Numbered from the stretch's first letter, positions 39,444 through 49,096 are shown. The stretch: 64,000 nt of DNA from Planomicrobium sp. Y74 (GCF_003668635.1 NZ_RCWH01000003.1:62001-126000); one strand, 5' to 3'. Notes: generated from the letters alone by a model not told the origin. Made by a program: numbers and translations.

Positions 39444-41810
39444 ATGAAGAAATCAGTCAGTGTTTTATTGGCGGCGAGCCTTTTGGCGTCTGCGCCGTGG
39501 TCATCAGTTGTGGCGGAATCGCCGAAAGTTACATACGTAAATGCGCTAGAAGAGCAGGACGGAAGTAAATTCAACAGCGAGAATTATGATTTCATGAAGT
39601 TCTCGGCAATCGGGCCGAAGCTTGAGGAAATCGCGAAATCGTCAAACCGCGTGAAAGTCGAAGTAACAGGGACATCGTCTGACGGACACCCGTTATACGT
39701 TGTGACAATTGCGGATCCTGAGTCCCAAGGGAAGTTCGGCAAGATTCAGGCTTTGCGCAAGCAGATGTTCAAAAATCCAGCGAAAGCACAGGATTGGGTA
39801 GCGGAAAATCCGGATTTCAAAGTGCCGATCATGATCAACGGATCGATTCACGGCACGGAATTTGTCGGCAGTGACGCGACTATGCAGCTGATCGAGCGTT
39901 TTGCGACTCAAAACGATGACACGACAAAAGATATTCTGGCGAATAACGTCCTTATTTTCAATGTCGTGGCAAATCCGGATGGCCGTGTCGACGCGACACG
40001 TTTTAACGGTGAAGGCATCGATTTGAACCGCGATTTCGTCACGCAGTCGCAGCCGGAAACACAGCAGACGGTTGATTTGATTACCGAATGGAATCCGATG
40101 GTTTTCCTGGACACCCACGGCTACGTGAAAAATTATGCGCCGAACAAGCAGGGCTTGATTGAGCCTTGTACGCCGCCGCATAATCCGAACTATGAATATG
40201 ATCTGTACAATAAATGGGCTTACGGCCAAGCCGAAGCGATGGAAGCTGAAATCATGGACAATAAAGCCGAATACGAAGGTACGCTTTATCAGGACATGAC
40301 GGGTACTTACGTGCCGCAGCGTGATGACGCAGCTGGCTGGGATGATTATCCGCCAATTTTCACACCAATGTACGCAATGTACCACGGAGCTTATGGTCAC
40401 ACACTTGAAGCGCCGACCAACGATGAAGACGGCGTGAAATGGATGTATGATGCGGTCATGGGCGCATTGAAATACGCAACTGAAAATAAACAGGAAATGA
40501 TCTCTGACCAGATGGAAGTGTTCGAACGCGGCATCAATTTCGACCACCCGACGCACGCAGAAGGTTTCTTCCCGAAAGCTTACGTCCTGCCGGTCGATGA
40601 ACAAGACCCGACTGTCACTGAAAAAGCGGTCAACCATCTGATCAAAAACGACATCGACGTGGTGCGCGCTTCTAAAACGTTCACAGTTGAAGGCGTAACA
40701 TACGATAAAGGTTCCTATATCGTCCACATGGACCAGGCGAAAGCCGGTCTTGCCAACACATTCCTGTGGGACGGCGAGGATATCACGGACGACACGCCTT
40801 CCATGTACGATATTTCCGCATGGAGCCTGCCTGAACTTTGGGGCTTCGAAGCAACCCCTGTGACAACAGCTGTTGATGTTGCAGCAGCGAAAGTCAAAGA
40901 AGTGAAGAACCAAGGTGCCGTTACCGGCAAAGGGCCGTTCGTCATCCCGAATTCTTCCGTGCAAGCGGTCGAACTCGTCAACAACTTGCTTGAAGCCGGT
41001 GTTGAAGTAAAGCGTAGTGCGGAAGGCGATTTCTATACTGAAGCCGCGGCCAATAAAATCGCGGCAGTTGTAAAAGAATCCGGCCTGCAAATCGAGTTGG
41101 CAAAAATTCCAGCTGATGCTGAAGCAATTTCTTCCGTCAAAGTAGCATTGCTTGAAGACGGCGGAATGAATAAACAGCAGACCCATGCCGGCATGAACCT
41201 GGCACTTGAGCGTCTCGGATTTGATGTCACGGAATTGTCCCCGGTTGAAGTGGCAGAAGCCGGTCTTGCCGGATTCGATGCCTTCATTTACAACGGTACT
41301 GAAAATCTGATTGCAACTCGTTTGAGTGCAGCCAACCAGGAATTCGGATTTGAGAATCCTGCACAGTATGACTCATTCAAAGCGAATGTCGAAAGCTTCA
41401 TCGCTGACGGCGGCAAATACATCGCGGCAGGCGCCGGTGCATCCCGCGCGACCAAAACGCTCGGCTTGACCGACGCGACAGTCAACGTCGGCGGCTATAA
41501 CAGCAACGGCATCGTGTCTGTCGATTACGACGGCAGCGGTGTGACAGCCGGCTACAGCCAGGACGACATCGGTTTTGTTTACCGTCCAGTGTGGTACAGC
41601 GGTGTCGAAGAAGATGAAGTGCAAGCATCTTACGATGAAGGCGACTTCTTCATCGCCGGCCACTGGAAAGGCAACGAAGCCGCAACCAGCCAGCCGGTAT
41701 TAATCCAGGAAAACGATAAGGACGTAACGCTGATCGGTCTCGAGCCAACATTCCGCGACCACACCGATTACCTGTTCCGCCTTGTTTCCAATGCATTGTT
41801 CACGAAATAA
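39444..41810 (+). CDS. Secreted M14 zinc carboxypeptidase
   Basis: 788-aa exported metallopeptidase. Signal peptide ends near SVVAES (about residue 25). Zinc ligands His136 and Glu139 in SIHGTEFVG and His225 in LDTHGY; NPDGR and IDLNRDF hold the substrate-binding Asn/Arg; catalytic Glu322 in HTLEAP. A long C-terminal part (from about 450) has alpha/beta domains with VALLEDGGMNKQQTHAG and AAGAGASRATK, resembling a glutamine-amidotransferase-like fold. No wall anchor seen. Degrades extracellular peptides; single gene. Confidence 0.9.
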   Translation: MKKSVSVLLAASLLASAPWSSVVAESPKVTYVNALEEQDGSKFNSENYDFMKFSAIGPKLEEIAKSSNRVKVEVTGTSSDGHPLYVVTIADPESQGKFGKIQALRKQMFKNPAKAQDWVAENPDFKVPIMINGSIHGTEFVGSDATMQLIERFATQNDDTTKDILANNVLIFNVVANPDGRVDATRFNGEGIDLNRDFVTQSQPETQQTVDLITEWNPMVFLDTHGYVKNYAPNKQGLIEPCTPPHNPNYEYDLYNKWAYGQAEAMEAEIMDNKAEYEGTLYQDMTGTYVPQRDDAAGWDDYPPIFTPMYAMYHGAYGHTLEAPTNDEDGVKWMYDAVMGALKYATENKQEMISDQMEVFERGINFDHPTHAEGFFPKAYVLPVDEQDPTVTEKAVNHLIKNDIDVVRASKTFTVEGVTYDKGSYIVHMDQAKAGLANTFLWDGEDITDDTPSMYDISAWSLPELWGFEATPVTTAVDVAAAKVKEVKNQGAVTGKGPFVIPNSSVQAVELVNNLLEAGVEVKRSAEGDFYTEAAANKIAAVVKESGLQIELAKIPADAEAISSVKVALLEDGGMNKQQTHAGMNLALERLGFDVTELSPVEVAEAGLAGFDAFIYNGTENLIATRLSAANQEFGFENPAQYDSFKANVESFIADGGKYIAAGAGASRATKTLGLTDATVNVGGYNSNGIVSVDYDGSGVTAGYSQDDIGFVYRPVWYSGVEEDEVQASYDEGDFFIAGHWKGNEAATSQPVLIQENDKDVTLIGLEPTFRDHTDYLFRLVSNALFTK

Positions 41811-41816
41811 AGATGA

Positions 41817-41847
41817 GGGAGGAGCCTTGGGGCTTCTCTCTTTTTTT
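41817..41847 (+). terminator. Terminator after the M14 gene
   Basis: GGGAGGAGCC / GGCTTCTCTC with two G-U pairs, then TTTTTTT. Confidence 0.8.
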
Positions 41848-41873
41848 ATATGTGGATTCAGGTGAAAATGTAA

Positions 41874-41972
41874 AAAGGTAAGATAGAATCTGTAAAACGT
41901 AAGATAGGATGCTCAAAACGTAAGATAAGAATCTAAAACCGTAAGATACGCTCCTCAAACCGTAAGATGAGA
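41874..41972 (-). repeat. Family A 21-bp array, 5 units, inverted (A6)
   Basis: GTAAG cores at 41878, 41899, 41920, 41941 and 41962. The first three units and their flank (GGATTCAGGTG) match array A7 closely, including the variable parts. Confidence 0.9.
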
Positions 41973-42034
41973 AGCGACCGTTATAAATGAGTTCACCCTC
42001 ACTCAAAGAACAAAACCCCTGATTGGCCGAAAAA

Positions 42035-42080
42035 CGTGCGGTGGCGTAGCCCCGCCCCAGCAGTCCGCGCGGCGGACTGC
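42035..42080 (-). repeat. GC-rich hairpin pair between arrays A7 and A6
   Basis: GCAGTCCGC/GCGGACTGC at 42060-42080 and a weaker GC-rich GTGGCGTAGCCCCGCC at 42041. Same layout as the pair at 58197-58243. Confidence 0.75.
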
Positions 42081-42140
42081 GACCATTCAGATCTTTTACT
42101 GGGAGAGTGAAGGTGCATGGGGATTCAGGTGGAAAAGTAA

Positions 42141-42240
42141 AAACGTAAGATAGAATCTATAAAACGTAAGATAGGATGCTCAAAACGTAAGATAGGATAT
42201 TCAAATCGTAAGATAGAAACCTAAAACCGTAAGACAGACT
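42141..42240 (-). repeat. Family A 21-bp array, 5 units, inverted (A7)
   Basis: GTAAG cores at 42145, 42166, 42187, 42208 and 42229. A duplicate of A6, 267 bp away. Confidence 0.9.
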
Positions 42241-42349
42241 ACAAAAAAAGAAGACATGCAGCAACCTTCATACGTAATCTAGCCCTCATTCAAAATATAA
42301 CAAAAAAGAAGCTACGGATTCACCGCAGCTCCTTTGAAACAAACCCCAT

Positions 42350-42721
42350 TCAAATTTTTAACTTCAACAAACGCTGACCTTCCTCTTCTTTCGGCACAAT
42401 CATAAACTTGGAAATAAGAAACGCCACCAAAAACAGGAAGCAGGCAGACGCCGTGTTATTGCTGTTGACGAGGGCATGCTGCACAGTGTCCGGCCGAATA
42501 TGCGACAAAGTGCCGATAGCCACATTCAGCAAATACGAAACGAAAAACCCAGCGAAGGATAGGACCATCAAATAATGGCCTGCAATCTTTCTTTTATCAA
42601 AACTTGTTTCCCATCTGGCCGTCCGCTTGATTGCCAGTGTATCCCGAATCTGCCAAACAAGCGCATACCCGAATCCGAATATCATCAGCGATACAAAAAT
42701 ATAACCCACAAAGTCCTCCAT
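42350..42721 (-). CDS. Membrane protein of unknown function (123 aa)
   Basis: Three membrane segments (about residues 5-24, 46-70 and 88-108). AAGGAGG lies before the ATG. Same strand as the 74-aa membrane gene 26 bases upstream; likely co-transcribed. Not recognised. Confidence 0.66.
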   Translation of the reverse strand: MEDFVGYIFVSLMIFGFGYALVWQIRDTLAIKRTARWETSFDKRKIAGHYLMVLSFAGFFVSYLLNVAIGTLSHIRPDTVQHALVNSNNTASACFLFLVAFLISKFMIVPKEEEGQRLLKLKI

Positions 42722-42747
42722 ATTCCAACCTCCTTTTTCGCAATGAA

Positions 42748-42972
42748 CTAAATTTTTTCTTCAAACAGAAACCTGTAAATACCCAATACAATGAAAACGA
42801 TGCCGATTACCATGAAAAGAGGAAACGCAATCCAGATCAAACTTGCAGCCGGAAGTTGGATAACCGGTCCAACCCCCGGTGCCACTAAATCGTAAATTGC
42901 CAAAGCGGACAATATAACCATAGCGATTCCGCCATACAGCAAGACATGCTTCTTCATCCGTTCCTTATCCAT
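42748..42972 (-). CDS. Membrane protein of unknown function (74 aa)
   Basis: Two membrane segments (residues 10-28 and 45-67). GGAGCG is 6 bases before ATG 42972; ATG 42978 is too close to it. First gene of a pair. Not recognised. Confidence 0.62.
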   Translation of the reverse strand: MDKERMKKHVLLYGGIAMVILSALAIYDLVAPGVGPVIQLPAASLIWIAFPLFMVIGIVFIVLGIYRFLFEEKI

Positions 42973-43111
42973 AAGCATCGCTCCGCTACTTCGTATTTTT
43001 AGAGCTAATCAATGAAAAATTCTGACAATTTATATGTACTAACTGTACGATAAGTTTGGGGAAAAGAAAACAGCCATATAAAAAAAGAGAAGAGAAGTGT
43101 CACCGCCTTTA

Positions 43112-44248
43112 TTATTCATTCAATAAAAACTCAATCAGTTCATCAACACTTTCATATTTCATCCGCTCTTCATAGTCAATATTTAAATTTTCTAATGAGG
43201 GGATTTTTGCATCAATATCAACAAACTCGACTTTGAATTCAGGTTCCAGGTGAGTAGAGATAAAATCAAGGATTGACGTCAAATCCTCTTTTAAATAAGG
43301 ATTACTTGAGTTAAGTTTATCTGCTTGGTAGGTGACCGAAAGTCCAACAGAAGTACATTCTGCAGTCTCAGTAACTTCCAGACAGTATAACGAGGAGTCA
43401 AAAGGATCGTCATACCTGTGATTATAATGATTACCAAAATTGAAACGATCATTATTAAGGTTTTTCATTTCTGTCGCATACTTGCTTACAATTTCATGAT
43501 TTATAAGTTCCCAATGACTGGTTTTAAGCTCAATCAAAAATGCTTCCTTGGTTTTCACTACTTCAGGTGGATTCAAGTACAGGCTGATGCCATTTTCGTC
43601 ATCACTGCCGAAAACACTCATGTTCTCAAGGGTCGCCCGGCTCTCTTTGACCAATTTATATAATTCATAATATCGGTCCAATTCTTCTTCCACAAAAGTG
43701 CCGTAATTTACTTCTTGATCACTTTGAAGATTTAAATAAACGTTATCGCCAAGGTAACTGATACGAAAATCGTTGTTCTTTGACCCTGTAAAACCCAGTT
43801 CTTCAATAGCGGGGATGACGGTTTTCAGCTTTTCGTATTCTTTATCTGCTTTCAAAGCAAATTGATAGTCATCGTTAATTATCGTATTGTCGTAAGGGTC
43901 GATTATCACTCCGAATCTTATATCTTCATCGTCTTTAGGAGATAAAATGACATCGGCCGAACTATAAAAACTAGCCGCCTCATCTTTGATGACATTCACT
44001 TCAAAATCGTACTTTTCTTCTGCGTAATCTTTCGCCAGTTGCTCGGTTTCATCCAATTCCGTTTTAATATCAGTTTCCGGTTCGGGTTTTTCCGCAATTT
44101 CTTCAGCCTCGGTTTCACTCGCTAAGGATTCAGTCTCCGTTTTGTTTGAGGACTCCATTTGAGTCGAATAGAAAAAACTAACGGATAGTGCAATTGCTGC
44201 GATTAAAAAACCGGCCACACATAAAAGAACTTTCATTTTTTTACTCAT
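43112..44248 (-). CDS. Membrane-anchored extracytoplasmic protein of unknown function
   Basis: 378 aa. One N-terminal helix (about residues 6-26) without a lipobox, a Glu/Thr-rich linker (residues 32-70), then a large acidic domain with VILSPKDDEDIRFGVIIDPYDN and many Asn/Asp/Tyr. RBS GGAGGG serves ATG 44248. I do not recognise the family. Lower GC than most neighbours. Confidence 0.65.
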   Translation of the reverse strand: MSKKMKVLLCVAGFLIAAIALSVSFFYSTQMESSNKTETESLASETEAEEIAEKPEPETDIKTELDETEQLAKDYAEEKYDFEVNVIKDEAASFYSSADVILSPKDDEDIRFGVIIDPYDNTIINDDYQFALKADKEYEKLKTVIPAIEELGFTGSKNNDFRISYLGDNVYLNLQSDQEVNYGTFVEEELDRYYELYKLVKESRATLENMSVFGSDDENGISLYLNPPEVVKTKEAFLIELKTSHWELINHEIVSKYATEMKNLNNDRFNFGNHYNHRYDDPFDSSLYCLEVTETAECTSVGLSVTYQADKLNSSNPYLKEDLTSILDFISTHLEPEFKVEFVDIDAKIPSLENLNIDYEERMKYESVDELIEFLLNE

Positions 44249-44386
44249 AATTTTCATCCCTCCAGCTCTACATTAATTAAACCATATTTCTGTATAAAGT
44301 CATGGGTTTTTTTGGTAATATTAACAGAAAGATATACTGCTTCAAAAAAAGCTTTAATAACACAGGATTCAGAAGGGGGAGCAGTT

Positions 44387-44941
44387 ATGCGGAAACGCTT
44401 TTTGATGGTCCTGGCTGGACTCGCTGCTGTAGTTGTCGTCGGGTATCTTGCCATGTTGTTTATCGTGATATATGAGCCGACACCTAATCAGGGCGATGTC
44501 GAAGAAATGGTGCACGAAAGGGATCTGGTGGAATTCGGGGAAGTCGAAGGGGCGTTTCTGCTGACTCCCCGAAATTATGGCTATTACGACAGTGAGAATA
44601 TTTATGTGGTGGAACAGTATCTCGATAAAGGCGGGGATTATGGCAACCAATATGCCGTCATTGAAAAAAGCACGGCGTTAACTGACGCTGATGAACCGGC
44701 AATCGGGGAGCTTACCGCTAAAGAGACATTCCAGAATGACTATGTCGAAGATTTTCAAGTGCTTTCGAAACACCGTGTGACTGTCTATAAAAATGAAGAA
44801 AAGACGGCGGAGCATTGGTTCTTCAAAGTCATCTATAAATATGATGGGGATTATTTTTTGACCTTTGTGCTTCCAGAACGCGCCACTGAAAACAGGTTCA
44901 ACTTTTTCGCGGAGGGTTATGAGCAGTTTTTGCAGTTTTAA
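44387..44941 (+). CDS. Membrane-anchored protein of unknown function (184 aa)
   Basis: One N-terminal helix (residues 5-28) followed by an extracytoplasmic domain with GAFLLTPRNYGYYDSENIY and AEHWFFKVIYKYDGDYFLTFVLPE. AAGGGGGAG is 5 bases before ATG 44387; the longer frame from 44312 has no RBS. Not recognised. Confidence 0.66.
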   Translation: MRKRFLMVLAGLAAVVVVGYLAMLFIVIYEPTPNQGDVEEMVHERDLVEFGEVEGAFLLTPRNYGYYDSENIYVVEQYLDKGGDYGNQYAVIEKSTALTDADEPAIGELTAKETFQNDYVEDFQVLSKHRVTVYKNEEKTAEHWFFKVIYKYDGDYFLTFVLPERATENRFNFFAEGYEQFLQF

Positions 44942-44948
44942 TAGAATG

Positions 44949-44990
44949 AAAGAAAGCAACCGCGGAAATCAATCGCGGCTGCTTTTCTTT
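44949..44990. terminator. Bidirectional terminator
   Basis: AAAGCAACCGCG / CGCGGCTGCTTTT stem between convergent genes. Confidence 0.75.
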
Positions 44991-44996
44991 TGGCGT

Positions 44997-45791
44997 CTAT
45001 TCCAACTTCAAATTAACCTCAACAACAACCTCCCTCTCCCCAAGTCCACTCTTCACCCGCTTCAGCTGGGCCACGATAATGATGCTGATAATCACCAATA
45101 ACGCCCAGGAACTGATTTTACCGATATGGACGATGGTCCAGGCGGCTTGCTGGTCGGGGTATTGCCATGCACCGAAAAAGGTGGTGATGTTTTCAGCGAT
45201 CCAGATAAAGAAGCCAATCAGCACGAAAGCCAGCAATAACGGCATTTTAAATACGCGGTCGAGCAGGCGGAACGACACGAATGTCTTGAAGAACACGACG
45301 ACAAGCAGCACTTTCAGCACCCAGCGCACATCATACGAGAAATGATGCGTAAAAAAATTCAGGTAGATTAACGCGCTGATGCCGCCGGCGTAGAGGGCTT
45401 TTGGCCAGTGGATCATCTGCAGGTCGAGGCGGCGCCACGACTGGATGATGTAGCTTGCGACGCTTGCGTACATAAAGCCGCTATAGAGCGGCACGCCGAA
45501 CAATTTGCTGTAGGCGTCTTCGGGATATGCCCAGGAACCCATATGCACTTTGAAGATTTCGAGAGCCAGACCGATCAAGTGAAAGACGCAGATTGTCTTC
45601 AGTTCGTCTTTCGTTTCGAGGCCGGATGCCAGCATGAAAATCTGACCGAGAATACAGGCGAGCAACAGGAAATCGTAGCGTGGCAAATAGGGGATCTCGA
45701 CAAATTTTGAGACGGCCAGGGCAGCGAAAATGATGAGCGGGAAGATGCAGGCAAGCGCCTGCTGCCACGTAAAATGGATGAGGTATTTCAC
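44997..45791 (-). CDS. DUF817 membrane protein (YoaT-like)
   Basis: 264 aa, about eight hydrophobic segments. Typical DUF817 features: FKVHMGSWAYPEDAYSKLFGVPLYSGFMYASVASYI and FGAWQYPDQQAAWTIVHIGKISSW. Function unknown; the aromatic/charged motifs within membrane loops hint at a transporter or enzyme, which is speculation. Single gene. Confidence 0.9.
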   Translation of the reverse strand: MKYLIHFTWQQALACIFPLIIFAALAVSKFVEIPYLPRYDFLLLACILGQIFMLASGLETKDELKTICVFHLIGLALEIFKVHMGSWAYPEDAYSKLFGVPLYSGFMYASVASYIIQSWRRLDLQMIHWPKALYAGGISALIYLNFFTHHFSYDVRWVLKVLLVVVFFKTFVSFRLLDRVFKMPLLLAFVLIGFFIWIAENITTFFGAWQYPDQQAAWTIVHIGKISSWALLVIISIIIVAQLKRVKSGLGEREVVVEVNLKLE

Positions 45792-45964
45792 GGTTCGGCA
45801 CCTCCGATTTTATTTGCGCGATAAAGCTCTTAACTTAACAGGACGAAAGTATTAAAGACAGGTTTCGGGGGAAAAAATAAAGGAATATCAGAATTTACAG
45901 AGAACTTATATTTATATAGAATAGGGGTAATGTCGCTGGAGCAGAATTGAATGGAGGGAATTGG

Positions 45965-48034
45965 ATGGACAAAAAACTTCTCGGGATTTTTGCATTTATT
46001 ATTTTGATCATTCTCCTTGCAGGCTGTCAGGAAGAACCGGAAGAAGAAGTGACGCCGGATGAAGCGAAAGCGGAAGAGACGTCGCAGGCGGCAGCGCGCG
46101 CACAGCAATACATCGAGCTGTGGAACAGCCAGGAATTTTCAAAGATGTATGGTTCCTTCCTGAACCAGGGTTCGAAAGATGTCTACGGTTCCCAAAATTT
46201 CGTGGCGTGGCAGGAAGACATTTATGAACAGCTTGGCGTCAGCGATGTCAATGTGACGTATACGCCGCCGGAAGAAGCGGTGGATTATACGACGGACATG
46301 CCGGCGGATTTCGATATCCATGTCGAAATGGAAACGATGTCAGGGCCGATCGAATTTGACCAGACGCTGACCCTGTTGTACGAAACCCATCAGGAGATGG
46401 AGGACTGGTTTGTCGAATGGAACCCGACTTATATTTTGCCGCGTCTTGAAATGGGCGATGAAGTCGAGGTGCGCCTGACCGAACCGAAGCGCGGTGAACT
46501 CGTCGACCGCAACGGCAAGCCGATTGCCGTCAACAGCGATGCCATGATGGTCGGCGTCGTGCCGCAGAATTTCGATACGCCGGAGCAGAAGGAAAAACTG
46601 GCCCGGGCACTCGAAATCGATGTATCGGAAATCGAAGCGGCCATGAATAAAAGCTGGGTGCAGCCGCATTATTTCGTGCCGATCAAACAAGTGCCGTCGA
46701 GCGACCAATTGACGCTTGACCGCGTCTTCGCGGTACCGGGCACGAAACAGGAGCCATCAGAGTTCCGCGAATATCCGTACGGCGAGGCGCTGGCGCATCT
46801 GACCGGCTATATTGGACCGATTACCGGCGAGCAATTGGAGCAGCTGGAAGACCAGGGTTACGGCCCGAATGATATGATCGGACGCCAGGGGCTGGAGCGG
46901 GCGCTCGAAGACAGGTTGCGCGGCAAGCCCGGCATGCAGGTCATCGCCCATAAAGCGGCAGCTGGTGCTGAACCCATCACACTTTACGAAAATGATGCAG
47001 GCGAAGGCAAAGTCATCAAACTGACGATCGACGCCGAACTGCAGAAATCCATATTTGAATCAATGGCCGGCGAACCTGGAGCAAGTGCAGCGGTCAATCC
47101 GGAAACCGGTGAAACGCTGGCGCTCGTCAGCTCACCATCCTATAACCCGAACGAATTTGTGAAAGGCATCACCGGCTCGCGCTACCAGGAGCTGAACGAC
47201 GCCAAGAACAAACCGCTGTTCAACCGTTTTGCTGCATCCTATTCACCGGGCTCGGCAATCAAACCGGTGACTGCGGCAATCGGGCTTGAAACGGGAGCCA
47301 TCGATCCGGAAGAAGGCATCGACATCGAAGGGAAACGCTGGCAGCTGAACGGCTCATGGGGCGGCTTCCATATTACACGCCTTCACGATGACATCCAAAA
47401 TCCAATCGACTTGCACAAAGCATTGGTTTATTCGGATAATATTTATTTCGCGCAAAAAGGGCTGGATATCGGCCGGGAAGATATGATCGAAGGCTTCAAA
47501 GACTTCGGTTTCACGGAAGATATTCCGTTCGTGCTGAACCTGCAGCCGTCGCAGATCACCAATAACGGATCGCTCGGCTCAGACGGCCAGACAGCCGACA
47601 CGGCTTACGGCCAAGGGCAGATGCTCGTCAACATCCTGCATCTTGCAGCAATGTATGAGCCGATCCTGAACGGCGGCACAATGTACGAAGCCTCGATCTT
47701 CCTGGAGGAAGATGAGCCGACCGTCTGGAAAGAGGAACTGGTGAGTGACGACCACGCGGAACTGCTGCAGACAGCGATGCGAAGCGCCGTAACTGACGGC
47801 TACGCGAAATCCGCCAATATTGGCGAAGTCGCTGTCGCCGGCAAGACAGGCACCGCCGAACTCAAGATGCGCACAGGTGACGCAGGCAAGGAACACGGCT
47901 ATTTCGTCGGCTACGACTCCGAAAACCCGAACGCCATCATCGCGATGATGATCGAGGGAATCGAGGACGAGTCGAATGGCAGTGATTATGTGGCCGGAAA
48001 AGTGGCGGGCGTGTTGAAGGCGCATAAGGAATAA
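45965..48034 (+). CDS. Class B penicillin-binding protein with MecA-N domain (PBP3-like)
   Basis: Peptidoglycan transpeptidase, 689 aa, lipoprotein-type N-terminus (IILLAGC). Domains in order: NTF2-like MecA_N (about 38-150), dimerisation domain (EPKRGELVDRNGKPIAV onward) and transpeptidase with Ser430-A-I-K433, Ser490-Asp-Asn492 and Lys627-Thr-Gly629. All catalytic residues are present. This is the layout of Bacillus PbpC and staphylococcal PBP2a; low beta-lactam affinity is possible but cannot be read from sequence. RBS GGAGGG before ATG 45965. Confidence 0.93.
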   Translation: MDKKLLGIFAFIILIILLAGCQEEPEEEVTPDEAKAEETSQAAARAQQYIELWNSQEFSKMYGSFLNQGSKDVYGSQNFVAWQEDIYEQLGVSDVNVTYTPPEEAVDYTTDMPADFDIHVEMETMSGPIEFDQTLTLLYETHQEMEDWFVEWNPTYILPRLEMGDEVEVRLTEPKRGELVDRNGKPIAVNSDAMMVGVVPQNFDTPEQKEKLARALEIDVSEIEAAMNKSWVQPHYFVPIKQVPSSDQLTLDRVFAVPGTKQEPSEFREYPYGEALAHLTGYIGPITGEQLEQLEDQGYGPNDMIGRQGLERALEDRLRGKPGMQVIAHKAAAGAEPITLYENDAGEGKVIKLTIDAELQKSIFESMAGEPGASAAVNPETGETLALVSSPSYNPNEFVKGITGSRYQELNDAKNKPLFNRFAASYSPGSAIKPVTAAIGLETGAIDPEEGIDIEGKRWQLNGSWGGFHITRLHDDIQNPIDLHKALVYSDNIYFAQKGLDIGREDMIEGFKDFGFTEDIPFVLNLQPSQITNNGSLGSDGQTADTAYGQGQMLVNILHLAAMYEPILNGGTMYEASIFLEEDEPTVWKEELVSDDHAELLQTAMRSAVTDGYAKSANIGEVAVAGKTGTAELKMRTGDAGKEHGYFVGYDSENPNAIIAMMIEGIEDESNGSDYVAGKVAGVLKAHKE

Positions 48035-48045
48035 AGATGTGATGA

Positions 48046-48074
48046 AAGAAGCGGCTGCGGCTGCTTCTTTTTTT
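48046..48074 (+). terminator. Terminator after the PBP gene
   Basis: GAAGCGGCTGCGGCTGCTTC hairpin and T-run. Confidence 0.82.
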
Positions 48075-48085
48075 GCGGTTTTTGG

Positions 48086-48145
48086 CGAGTTGGGCATAAA
48101 AGTGGGGAAGTTGGGCGTATTCGGACCAAAGTTGGGCGTATTTTA
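48086..48145 (-). repeat. Family C 21-bp array, 3 units (C1)
   Basis: AGTTGGGC at 48088, 48109 and 48130, directly after the PBP terminator and GCG. The variable parts include TATTCGGACCAA, shared with array C2. Confidence 0.85.
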
Positions 48146-48318
48146 TTTTCGGCATCGCCTGCAGCTCATTTTCAAGATTATACTGGAGAGAGAACATGTG
48201 AATAAGAATTGGTGGACGTAAGTGAGGGTTAATAAAATTACCCCTGATTTCCCATTATATTCAGAATTCTTATGTTAAGCTTGAATATATAAATAAGAGA
48301 AAAAGGGGCAATTTGTTT

Positions 48319-48765
48319 ATGTATGAGCAAGGGGGAGACCCGGATTTTTGGTGGAAATGGATGCTGATGATGGCAATCGTCATTCTATCGTTGATTGCAT
48401 TTAATGCCATCATGAGAAAAATATTTAAGGTTAAGAGGCAGAAACTCTTTTCCTACAACCACATAAATGAAAAGCATAAAAAAGTTGATTGGACCATCAG
48501 AATTGCTACCATTTTTCTCCTGATTACAGGAGTTGCAATAAATAGTACAAGAAATCCAACCGAGTGGTTCTGGTTTTTCCAACCTTGGACTATCCTCATA
48601 TTGTTTCTGTTCAGTTCGCAAACAGCTAAAGTGATAATGGAACGTAAATATGCGGAAAACAGGAACAGATATAAAGTGACAATCAGTGAAAGTATCTTTA
48701 TTGCTTTGATATTCTTATCGTTATATCTGACTGATTTGGGGATTAGTATAATCCACTTTATCTAA
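48319..48765 (+). CDS. Membrane protein, possibly DUF4181
   Basis: 148 aa, four hydrophobic segments. INEKHKKVDWTIRI and VIMERKYAENRNRYKVTI resemble DUF4181 proteins of Bacillales. ATG 48319 follows GGGG; a TTG at 48313 is possible. Family call from memory. Confidence 0.6.
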   Translation: MYEQGGDPDFWWKWMLMMAIVILSLIAFNAIMRKIFKVKRQKLFSYNHINEKHKKVDWTIRIATIFLLITGVAINSTRNPTEWFWFFQPWTILILFLFSSQTAKVIMERKYAENRNRYKVTISESIFIALIFLSLYLTDLGISIIHFI

Positions 48766-48884
48766 GTTATTCACCTCTCCAAAATCTAAGTTCAAAATCC
48801 AAATGGATGCTTTTCGCAGGCGAAAAGCGAAAGTGCAAAAGATTTTAGGCAGTGGCGGGCCAAAACTCTACTTCTCATCATTCC

Positions 48885-48921
48885 AAAACTGCTCAGTCCC
48901 ACGTGGACTGGGCAGTTTTTT
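48885..48921. terminator. Hairpin with T-run before array C2
   Basis: AACTGCTCAGTCC / GGACTGGGCAGTT, then TTTT. It may end the DUF4181-like transcript. Confidence 0.75.
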
Positions 48922-48924
48922 GCG

Positions 48925-49022
48925 AGTTGGGAGTAAAAGCGGTGAAGTTGGGAATAAACACAGCAAAGTTGGGAGTAAATCGCATGAAGTTGGGAGTATT
49001 CGGACCAAAGTTGGGAGTATAC
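48925..49022 (-). repeat. Family C 21-bp array, 5 units (C2)
   Basis: AGTTGGGA at 48925, 48946, 48967, 48988 and 49009, period exactly 21. Like C1 it follows a terminator-type hairpin plus GCG. Confidence 0.9.
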
Positions 49023-49096
49023 CAAAATAAAGGGTTATCCATCTCGCGCAAGGAATAGAATACTAACGGCAAATCATCTTCAATTGGAGGTCACAT

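Noticed and set aside
39693-41186. 497-aa minus-strand frame
   Set aside because: Antisense to the M14 carboxypeptidase, rich in His, Cys, Arg and Ile with no domain; codon-bias shadow.
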